Source of the DNA: Breviolum minutum Mf 1.05b.01
Lineage: Eukaryota; Sar; Dinophyceae; Suessiales; Symbiodiniaceae
DNA length: 64,000 nucleotides
Assembly: GCA_000507305.1 (NCBI GenBank)
Contig: DF241057.1
Location: 1 to 64,000, forward strand
Reading direction: 5' to 3'
The notes under the pieces are model-generated. The model searched no databases, was not told the DNA's origin, and saw nothing but the letters and a program-made list of their open reading frames with translations. Positions 1 to 11,065 of this stretch are shown here, in pieces (position 1 is the first letter of the stretch; each line of letters begins with the position of its first letter). Both the position numbers and the translations under genes were made by a program.

Positions 1-173
1 TTACGTACGTAAATATACACATACATGAATTTTATGGGGTCTGAAATTCAACACGCAGTGATGGACTTTCAACATGCAGTTAATAAGTATGTGCTGTTGA
101 AGTTTGGAGGAAGCTCCCACTAAGGGAAACCAGCCGTTTTCCAAGTGATCCCCCAGAAATAGGGAGAACTTAC

Positions 174-329
174 CTAAAAGATGCTCCGCAAGTAGCACAA
201 TCAGAAGCAAACAAGCTGCAAATACCAAAACGCAGTATAATGCAGTTGAGCAAAGGAAAAACGTGTTTAGAAATAGAAAGGCCACCTCCCAAACCCAGAG
301 GAAGCAATTGAAAGTAACCGTATTCCTAG
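174..329 (-). CDS. possible exon of a membrane protein
   Basis: A 156-base open stretch on the minus strand is bounded by a good acceptor (TTTCAG at its 5' side) and a strong donor (GTAAGT, minus strand, at 168-173). It encodes about 52 residues that are almost entirely hydrophobic, with a run around LYCVLVFAACLLLIVLLAE that would form one or two membrane helices. No family is recognised. The exon lies opposite the upstream region of the methyltransferase gene, so it would belong to an antisense gene leaving the window on the left. T-rich DNA can mimic such an exon by chance, hence the low confidence. Confidence 0.33.
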
Positions 330-574
330 CTGAAATCATTGACAGCTGCTAGACACAGCACAAAGGAAGGACAGGAAAAAGCGTTTACAAGCCTGCCTCC
401 AGAAACTAAAGCACACCACCTGATGAGAAAATACCAAGATGACGACACTGGATTTGGAGGTACAGCGAAGATTATGTCTACTAATGGGCACAATCTGAAA
501 TGCTATGGAATTCAACTCCAATGATATGTCAACTCGTTTGGCTGTTGCCTGTTTTCGCTCCAAAAGTCTTGCAG

Positions 575-3500
575 TTCCTCCAGTGTTCACGAAGAAATTC
601 CAAGGATCGCAGCAGGAAGTTTGGTAGAGGTCTACTGGAAGAAGGATCTCTTGGCATGCGGCTTCTACGACCCTCACTCACCACTACGGGTGCACCAACT
701 GCTGGGATGTAGTGGCCGTGATAGAGTGAGTCTGGATGATGAACTGGTCGTAAGTCTCGCTGTTTTTTTTCAACATTAAATTCATTGCGGGTGCAATCAG
801 TGTCCCCCATAAACGATTACACCGGTTACACCGGTTAAAACCGGTTACACCGGTTAACACCGGTTACACCGGTTACACCGGTTTGCACCGGTTACACCAG
901 TTACACCGGTTTGCACCGGTTACACCGGTTAACACCGGTTAACACCGTGACACCGGTTGACATCGGTTTGCACCCGTTACACCGGTTCACACCGGTTACA
1001 CCGATTAACACCGGTTACACCGGTTTGCACCGGTTAACACCGGTTACACCGGTTTGCACCGGTTAGCGCCGGTTAACACCGTTACACCGGTTACACCGGT
1101 TTGCACCGGTTAACACCGGTTACACCGGTTTGCACCGGTTACACCGGTTACACCGGTTAACACCGTCTGCACCGGTTACACCGGTTAACACCGGTTACTC
1201 CGTACTACAAAGTACTACTCCAGTACTACTCCGTACTACAAAGTACTACTCTGGACTACAAAGCACTACTCCAGCTCCAGTACTACTCCGTACTACAAAG
1301 TACTACTCCGTACTACAAAGTACTACTCCAATACTACTCCGTACTACAAAGTATTACAAAGCACTACTCCGTACTACAAAGTACTACTCCAGTACTACTC
1401 CAGTACTACTCCAGTACTACTCCGTACTACAAAGTGCTACTCCAGTAGTACTCCGTACTACAAAGTACTCCAGTACTACTCCATACTACCAAGTACTACT
1501 CCAGTACTACTCCGTACTACAAAGTACTCAGTGTAACCAGCGTTAACCTATAACCAGCGCAACAGGCGTTAACCAGCGCTAACCAGCGCAACCAGCGCTA
1601 ACCAGCGTTAACCAGCGCTAATCAGCGTAACCAGCATTAACCAGCGCTAACCAGCGCTAACCAGCGTAACCAGCGCTAACCAGCGTAACCAGCGCTAACC
1701 AGCGCAACCAGCGCTAACCAGCGCAAACCAGCGCAACTGGCGTTAACCAGCGTTAACTGGGGTTAACCAGCGTAACCAGCGTTAACCAGCGCTAACCAGC
1801 GTAACCAGCGTAACCAGCGTTAACCAGCGCTAACCAGCGCTAACCAGCGTCATCAGCGTTAACCAGCGCTAACCAGCGTCATCAGCGTTAACCGGCGCAA
1901 CCAGTGTAACAGGCGTTAACCAGCGCAACCAGCGTTAACCAGCGCTAACCGGCGCTAACCAGCGTAATCAGCGTTAACCAGCGTAACCAGCGTTAACCAG
2001 CGTAACCCTTTGGGGGACACGCTTTGCACCCACGCTGATTAAATTGATATCTTATCAGGTTGCTGGGATCGAATCTTCTGAGAAGAAACCAAAAATCATT
2101 GAACACCAAAATCCGAGAGGATTCAGATCTCCCAAAAAAGTGTCCGTACTTGGAGGATCATCCCAGGACAGGTCCACGTAAGTGGTTAATAAGCACTGTT
2201 AATAAGTCCCCTGTCCCGGATCGGGTAGTGGCACCACCCCTTCCAAAAAATGGCCGTGTTTTTATGGATTTGTTTTTTTGATTGGGGGGGTTACTATAAT
2301 CACTTACTAAACTGGGATGATCCTCCAAGTAGATGTAGATGTCGATGCAACCTGGCAGACATGGCCCGCGGTAGGTCCGGCTTCTGTGGTGGCCAGGCGA
2401 CCAATTCAAACCAGGCGGGGGTGACATGGGGGAAGCGCCATTTTTGACGGTCTTCATATCTTCAGGGGTCATTAAATTACCCGTTTTGGTGGGAATCAAA
2501 CAATACAAGAATTCATGGCCCATGGCAATTTTGAGGGATTTCCCTTATAACACTTCATTGTTTGGGTTGGTGTCATATTATATAATGCACAAACTCAACC
2601 AGCATAGCAGCATTGCTCTTTTTCTGGGCTCGGACGGTTTTTTCAACATTCTTTCAGCCTTTAACAATTAACCCTTTGTATCTTGAAGTCACTCTTTCTT
2701 TCCCAGTTTATCATATCAGTTTTTTTTTTGCGTTTCTTCTTATTTTTGCGTCCCTTGGAAGTATTTTTTCTCGCCAGCAAAGGGCCAAATTGGCTTCATG
2801 ACAAAGTCGTTAAAATTCGCACAAACCTTGTACTTAGTGGAGATGCACTCAAATCTTGTCCACTGTTTTATCATAGCTGGCTGGGCAACGGGGGAAATAA
2901 GGCTTGTACGCGTATGTATTGATTACTGACCAGCATATTCAGATGAAGCAATATTCAAGGTACGAAAAGTCATATGACACAAACACAATTCATGCTCGTT
3001 TTAATTCATTAATACAGCACTTTCGATGGCATTAGTGTATCAATAAAGCAGCATAGATCTATTGACTAATATATGTATATATATCTTGGATCAAACCCCC
3101 CCAATCATGAACGGTTGCAAATCAAGGTTTGTTTATAGGGATTCCCTAATAAACATGTACCCTCCCTGAAATTCACAGCTCGCAACTGAAAATGGATGGT
3201 TGGAATACGATCGTTTCCTTTTTGGGGCAATGGCCCATTTTCAGGGGGCTTTGGCTGTTAGTTTCAGGGAGTGTAACAATCCTGGTGGTGACGGGCGTCC
3301 TGCGTTGGGGGATGAACCTATGACGGATGAATCCTCGGCAGATACCGAGCGCTGGGCGCCTGCGCTGGCCCAACAGGCCGCCGCGTTGCGGCGCGAGATG
3401 AGCAGCACGGGCCTTCGGCTCCTACATGGGGACGCTTCGCTGTGCATGGAAGTTGCTAAAAGTAAGGTGAAAAATGTGGGAAAAACGATGGCAAAGTGAT

Positions 3501-6500
3501 ATAACTTAACTGCACATAGACAGGGTTATAGGGTTACAACCCTTTATATGAGAAATGGTTGGGTAAACCCTATAACCCTGTCTAGGTGCAGCTGAGATAA
3601 TCTGAAGATGATTTCCTAATTTCATGCAGCTTAGAACATTTGGAGTCATGTATTGAGATTGAAGTTGACAGGTTTCTGACTTCCTGAGGTTAGTTGCCAA
3701 TGAAGTGAGGAGTTGAAGTAAATGCGACAGTAGCCAAACTTCTGTGGACAAACTTTGCTCTTATGGCTTCAAGTCACGGAAGGGACGTCTCAAACTTGAT
3801 GATATTCTGCAAGTCCATAGAATCTTCCAATGTCTTCCATAACTTTTCTCATGAATCATCTCCTGGGAACTAACATATCCCATCCAAAGGCAGTTGGGAA
3901 GATGAGTTTCCATTTCCCATTGCTGGAATACATTAGTTCCTTCCCTGGAGGGTATCTCTAGAACCTATACGTTGTAACTTCCCAGGCAGGACCAACAAAC
4001 ACATCAAACCCCGCACATAAAAGGATCAACCTATCCTATGAAACCCTATGAAACCTTATGAACAATGTTTTTTTACTACCAACCTCAACTGTTTTTTTCG
4101 TCGGAATTTCTGGTTGCCATCATCAAATGGGTGTTTCCAAAAATAGTGGGTTTTCCCCCCAAATCATCCCATTTTAATAGGGTTTTCCCTTATTTTCACC
4201 ATCCATTTTGGGGTACCCATATTTTTGGAAACATCCAAATCGTTGTTGGGTTCCCCCGGGTTTCGTTTCCTCCAACCGGCGCAAGGAGGCAGATTGGATG
4301 CCGGGTCTGGTGTTGGACGTCTACGGCTCCGTGGGTGTGTGTGGCTTCGATGGCCGAGGCAGCGAGACCTTTTGGCGACCAAGGTGACCTGGGCACAGCA
4401 AAAATGGGCTCCAAGGTATGGGGGGTTCAGGGCTGATTGCCAAAAAACATCCTTGAAATGGTGATGGATACCCCAACTTGATTCTGAGATATGTTTTTTT
4501 GCACATCCACCCATTTCTAATATGGGGTGGGTTCCAAAGAATAAAGGTATCCCCAAAATGGATGGTGAAAATAATGGAAAACCCGAAAAAAAAGGGATGA
4601 TTTGGGGGGAAAACCCACTGTTTTCGGAAAGACTCATATGGGGAATATGGGGGTGGTTTCGCCCACCTTATTCGCTATCACAACATTTTTTCACCCCCCC
4701 CCCAAAAAAAAAACTATACCCATGACCCCCTGAAACCCCCAACTGCAGCTTTTTTTTGTCATTTTTTGGGAGGCAACAACAATCGAACGTCAACATATTA
4801 AAAACATGAACCAAACAATCCTTCACAAAGGTGCACTATAAATCTAATATATACAACAATACCGTTGATGGTTCAGAAATCCCAAACAACCACCAGGGAT
4901 GTACAACTAAACCTTGTAAATAATGTTTTTTTTTACTACCAACCTCAACTGGTGAGTTCTCCCCGGATTTCTGTTTTTTTCCATCAACAGCCATGAGGCT
5001 TGCAAGTATCATTGCCGCCTTCTCAAAGTCAGGACTGAATGGAACGATTGTAGTCAAAAACATGTGCGATTTGATATGGGTGTTTCCAAAAATGGTGGTA
5101 CCCCAAAATGGATGGTGAAAATAATGGAAAACCCTATTAAGATGGGATGATTTGGGGGTACCACTATTTTCGGAAACACCCATATATTTCCAATTTCACT
5201 CACTCAAGATTGCTATGTGCTTAAAATTTGGAAGCTTTCCCATTTTTTGGAAGGCCCCTGAGAAGTCGATGAATAAACTCAAGACGAAGTAACGATGCGG
5301 CACATGTCACATGCATGGATAGCATCTCCTGCCTTGCTGCCTTGCCAGCCGTGACTTGACATCAGGATTCCCCATGACTGGAGTGACCTTTGGATGGCAA
5401 GAAAACATGACCCAGCTACCGAGTCCTATAAAGGGGGGGATATATTATGATATATCTGAGTTTCCCGGAGGGGTAATCGTTAGTAAAACAAAGCTTCAAC
5501 ATTCCAAAAAGAAAGCACAAGTCCATTCTGAGTTTTGGCAGTTTTTGTTGGTTCCAGATCTGTGTATGATTCTTCCAGGTAAGATGTTGTCACTCAGCAC
5601 TCAGGATCCGCAAAGATAGCGAGGAGACTCTGTGGGGCATAGCTCCATCAAACAGCTCGGTTTTTCAAGAGAATGGCGTAAGCTATGAGGCACTTGCAGC
5701 CATCTGACAGTGGCCATGGAAAATTACCCACTATTGGGGGATCAAATAATGCAAATGTATGGTCAATTTGAGGGGTTTCGCCATACAAGGGTATTGTTTG
5801 GGTTGGTAATACAATGACCCCTGTCTGAAAAATGAGGCATAGAAAATTTCCAAATCTTCCAAACCCCAGGTGGAATATGGTGCAATGATGGGGAAAATGC
5901 CACGTTGTTTTCATGCCACGATTTTGAGTCCCAACATTTTGCTGATTTTTTGGGGCTTCGCTGAAATCGCTGAAATCACTTTCGCCAGGTGGATGTGTGG
6001 CACGGTCATAAAACTGGATTCTTTCTTGATCAACGTCCCAATCGGCTTTTTGGCGAAAACACATTATATAGACAAAAAAAACTGAGAGTTGCTGTGGAGT
6101 TGCTGAGTTGCTGGGAGATTTTCTGCAAATTTGGCTTACAATTTGAGAACTCTTAGAAAATTAATATTAATTACAAAACATCCAAGGATTTTTTTTTTCA
6201 TGAGCTAATTATCATATGACAGGGAAATTTGTCTCTTCACAAAATTCTCTGATTCCAACGTTGTTTTTTTTGGATGAATGTTTGACTGCCCGCAGTCTTT
6301 TTGTCAGCCGCAAGGTATCGACTCGGGGAACTCTCAAAGGGAAAGGCCGGGGGGTGGATATAGTATTCGCTTGAATGAGATTTTTTTTAATGGTAAGATT
6401 GCTCCTAAATCTTTTGCCAAGATGTATAAGATGTTTCACACAGGGCAGTGTCATGATAATTTTTTCAGAAACTTTTTCACATTCAAAATCAGAAAATTGG

Positions 6501-9500
6501 ATAATTTTCTCTGGATTTTCTCAGTTTGCACTGTTTGTTGCGGCTTATGATGGGATTCGAAATCTTTGATTCAGTAGAAGATGCTGATCTGGACACATTT
6601 TGTCAGATGGCCGCTCCTTTTTTTTTTTGCCTAGACATTAGCGCCACGAGTGGCGGGTGCTGCCTGTAGGTCCCCCAAATTGGGGGCGGCCCGGTGGCGA
6701 TAGATTCGCTGCGCCATGTCTACCAAGCCCGTCTCCAAAGGGGATGCAATTGACTTCAATCTAGAGACTATGACTGTGGAACAGGGTCTGAAACTCATAG
6801 AGGAAGAGCGTGTGCAACCACTCCTGACCTATTTGAGGACAGGTGTATTTGAGAATAGAAATAATATGACTTTCATGAAGGCGTACTCGGTCGTTGTACA
6901 GTTTGGCGACCAACAGGCGCATTCCTTCAAGTTATACACCTACTACAAGCAGGTCATTCAAGGCTATTGCAGTGAAGCAATGTCGCAACTCACCCAGCTT
7001 TCAGGTGAGGATCTTTTGAGTGCATTAGCTCAATTATGGGAAAAAAACACCATTTTGGTCTTTTGGATGCAACGGGTCTTTCAGTACTTGGATCGATTTT
7101 TCACCAAGAGCAGCACAGAACATCCTGACCTTTTCAGGGCTGCTCTTCAATGCTTCACTGAGACGGTCTACAACGAAGTCAAAGACAAGTGTGTAGCTGC
7201 CATGGTGACTGTGGTAAATCGAGAACGAGATGGTTATGAAATCAACCAGGATGTGCTCCGTTTGCTGGTAGAGATGCTTTGCACCGTTGGTGACGCTGGC
7301 CCCAAAGTCGTGAAACAGAAGGAGGGCGACAGGAATAGCGGCGATCGTCTCTTGTGGCAATCGCAGTCACGGGGTTTCTACAAGGATGACTTTGAGAAAC
7401 TTTTGTTGAGTGCCACCAAGGAGTACTATAAGTCTAAAGTTGCAGGATGGATGGCTGCATATTCCTGTCCCCTGTTCCTTCAAGAGATCCAACGTCGTTT
7501 GGAGGATGAGGAGAGCCGGTTGAGCCGCTATCTCGACTCGTCCTCCGAGAAGGACTTGAAAGCCGTGGTGCAATTTGAACTGATTCTCCAGACGGCTAAA
7601 CAATTGGTTGAGATGAGCACTGGCGCACATTCCATGTTTTTGAACAAGCGCTATGATGAACTGAAGCTCATGTACAGAATCTTCCGACGGGAACCTTCCA
7701 TGTTGCCACACATCATCTCTGTGATGGAGCCGTATATTGAGCAGAGGTGTTCTGCGATAGTGGAGGACCAACAAATGATTGATAACCCTCCCACATATAC
7801 GGAGAAAGTTCTGGAACTGAAGCAGGAGGTTGATAGTATGGTGGCCTCTTGTTTCGAGAATGACACCGGATTTCAAAAAGGTAGGAACAAAGGCTTGGAA
7901 GCAGTGTTGAATAAAGACACTCGTTGTGCCAAGTATCTTGCTCTTTTCAGTGACCTTCAGCTCAAGAAGGGCTTGAAAGGTCGAAATGAAGATGAGGTGC
8001 AAGTCTTGGTCAATCAGACAGTTGGACTTTTTGCACACTTGACACTTGTTCTTAAATGATTAAAAGAGCATTAACAAGGGGACCCTCTAAACGGTATGCT
8101 TTTGAATTCTCATTTTTGTTGGTGGGATTTCTTTGTTTTTGGCAAACCTAAGATGAAAAAAGCAAAGTTGTCAGGAAAGACAAAGACATTTTCCTTGACA
8201 TCTACAAGAGCGCATTGTCACGGCGCTTACTGAACAAGCTCTCAGTCTCCAATGATGCTGAGGATTGTTTTATCACAAAACTGAAGGTGGAGTGTGGACA
8301 GCAAGCCATTCAAAAGTTGGCTTCGATGTTTACAGATATGGCACTTAGTGATCAACTACAAGAGGAGTACATGAGAGATTCTCACCATGGTTCCCCTGGT
8401 GGCGTGGTTCATGAGGTCCGGGTGCTTCAAACAAATGCATGGCCAGAGAAGGCGGATGATGCGCCCGTGGTGCCATGTCAAGAGAAGCTTGGGGGACAAA
8501 AAAAATCTCCAGAAAGCGTTTGGATCATTGTGATAAATATATATAAGTACATATGTATATATATATTTATGTATGCATGTATCTTGTGATGTTTTTTTTG
8601 TTTTTTTGCTCTTTTGCATGTTTACAGTGTACAGAAATATTTCTATCCTTTATCCTACCGGTGGAAGCTGAATCAAAGCCACATTGTTGTTGTTGCTGTA
8701 AGGATGTTGACTTGTGTCAGTGCCTATGAAGCATTTTATCACGCGAAGCACAATGGACGAAAACTCAGATGGCTCTACAATATGGGCCAAGTGGAAATCA
8801 GGTGCCATGGTCTATCGCGTCAACATTTGTTGGTGGTGTCTGCCTACCAATGCTTAGCACTGATGCTCTTCAATCAACGTCAAGAAGACACCTTTTGATT
8901 TGCTTGGTATGTTTGTTTTTTTAAATACGGATAGGTGATACCATTAGCACTGTTACATTTCATCAACATGGCTCTCAGACAAAGCCAAGCAAAGTCATGG
9001 AGGATATATTCGTTTCTGCCATTCTATACACCTATTTGCAGAGCCAAGTGTAAACCCAGGGTAGTTATATACCCGACGTCACTGCTACCAGGTCACCTTG
9101 CGGGAGATCATCGAAGCTACCAAACTTCCAGAGGAAGAATGCAAACGACAAGTGATGTCCCTTACAGTGTCAAGGCACAAAGTGTTAATCCAAGATGGAA
9201 CAGGAAAAGACTTGAGTTTTGATGCTAAACTGCAAGTGAATAATGGCTTCACCAGTGACAAGATCAAGGTTCAGGTCAGCTTGATCAAGAAGGAGGAAAA
9301 GGCGGCTGAAACCACTACACTAGCAGAAGCGCCAGTGGAACGGAAGCATGTTATTGATGCGGCGATTGTAAGAATCATGAAGTCCCGAAATCGACTGGAG
9401 CACAACGCTCTCCTAGAAGAAGTCTTTAGGCAGTGCACCCTCTTCAAGCCGCAGCCGACACAAATCAAGGGCCAAATTGAATCTAGGCAAGTTGAGTTTT

Positions 9501-10906
9501 TCAACCTTTTTTGAAGCTACTTGAAGTTGGTTAGTTTGCTTGTGACCACCTTACATTTTTGCATCTTTTGATTGCCAGAATCACCAAGGAACATTTGATT
9601 GAACGTGAATTTCTGAAGCGAGATGAGAAGAATCGGAATGCCTACATTTACCTGCCGTGATGACTGCCTCTCGAGTTCAGGTCGTCGAGGGGCAGACTGC
9701 TCGAGTCGTTGGTCGTCGTCGATGTCTGGCAACGTTGCAGCGGATGGAAAAAAAGGGTCGAATCAACGTGAAGAGCGAGTGAACCGTGAACGCAAAAGTT
9801 GAATTTTCCATACGTTGCAGATGAACCAAAGTACATACATCTTCCGCGGTTTTCCATACATCCTCCATACAATTGCAAGGTTTGATGCGCAAATCAAAAA
9901 ATCATTGGCATTTTCCATACCATCTTCCATACATTTGCGAAAATAGCCGAGCCTTCTCAACTGCACAACTGGCACTTGGCATTCATATATGATTACTGTT
10001 TTCGGGAATTTCGGGAGGATCGGCAACTGTCAGGATGTTTTGGATCTTTTCAGTGCCTTGGCTCTCAAAGTAGACTCGCCTTGGGTCAATTTAGACAACT
10101 TTCTATCATCTTATATATATTCATAGTATAGACTAGTTCCATCTGATTCCCATAATTTATTCTGGTTGCTATTGCTGCTACTAAGGAACTTTACAATGTC
10201 AAACTTATACATTCATTATTCATTTCTTTGTTTCAATTTTATCATCAGTTGTCTAACGCATCTACATTGACTTGAACATTTTTAGTACCCAGATTCAGAC
10301 ATTGTAGCCTTGTAACCCAAGGCTACACTGGCGGCTTCGCCGTGGCGGCCGCCTTGGGGGGTGCTCGTAGCACCCGTGCCGTGGACGCGGCTCCGAAGGC
10401 AATTAAGGCCTGGCAATGTGAGGATGGCTGCAAAGGTGGGCCTCCAAAAACCAGTTGATAAATTTGAGTTATGGGGGCCCCTATATAAGAAAGGCTATTT
10501 CACCTTAGTTAGCTACATATTTATTTTCGGCCATCTATAATATTATTACAGTATAAGGGTTGTAAGTCCATTTGTAACCGAATAAAGGGCCCACCTTGTG
10601 TGGAACAAAAATGGTGTAATCTGGTAAAAGTTTTTTTTCATTTCTTGACTCCTGCTTTATTGAATCAGCGCAGCCTGCTTTACTCAAATGAATTCCCCAA
10701 AAAGCTCTCAACAGTGGCTGTACGTCTCGTAAAGTGAATTGAAAAATATATAATCTGGTAGAATGCCGTGCAGCTGGTATTCGCAACTCATCAAACATGG
10801 CAACGTGGTGACGAACCAGAATCTCCTCTTCCTCCTGATCAAATTCAGCATCATAGAACCATAGAATCATAGTCTTCACTATTACCATCACACTTACCGT
10901 CGTCAT

Positions 10907-10941
<35 letters not shown>

Positions 10942-10999
10942 CCACCACCATCATCATCATCATCACCACCATCATCATCATCATCACCACCACCACCAG

Positions 11000-11065
<66 letters not shown>

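Larger units (their letters stand above)
783..2037. mobile_element. hAT-like non-autonomous element filled with satellite arrays
   Basis: Both flanks carry the same 8-bp sequence ATTAAATT (775-782 and 2038-2045). Just inside, the ends are inverted repeats. The left end reads CATTGCGGGTGCAA then GTGTCCCCCA. The right end, reverse-complemented, reads CAGCGTGGGTGCAA then GTGTCCCCCA. An 8-bp duplication and a terminal CA(G) are hallmarks of the hAT superfamily. The interior has no coding capacity and consists of three adjacent tandem arrays. It sits in the first recognised intron of the methyltransferase gene. Confidence 0.68.

Noticed and set aside
1130-1546. 138-codon open frame
   Set aside because: It lies in satellite arrays; the frame is open only because the repeat unit lacks stops.
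4164-4637. 157-codon minus-strand frame
   Set aside because: It runs through two family A elements and antisense to a clear methyltransferase exon; the inverted repeats create the open frame.
5356-5619. 87-codon + frame with TGVTFGWQEN, first considered as the DQR exon of the methyltransferase
   Set aside because: The true GHKTGFFLDQRPNR exon was found at 5989-6044 with correct phase and splice sites.
9660-9782. Small frame starting on the ATGA that overlaps the cullin stop
   Set aside because: Bacterial-style stop-start overlap is not meaningful here; 40 residues with no match and no splice signals.
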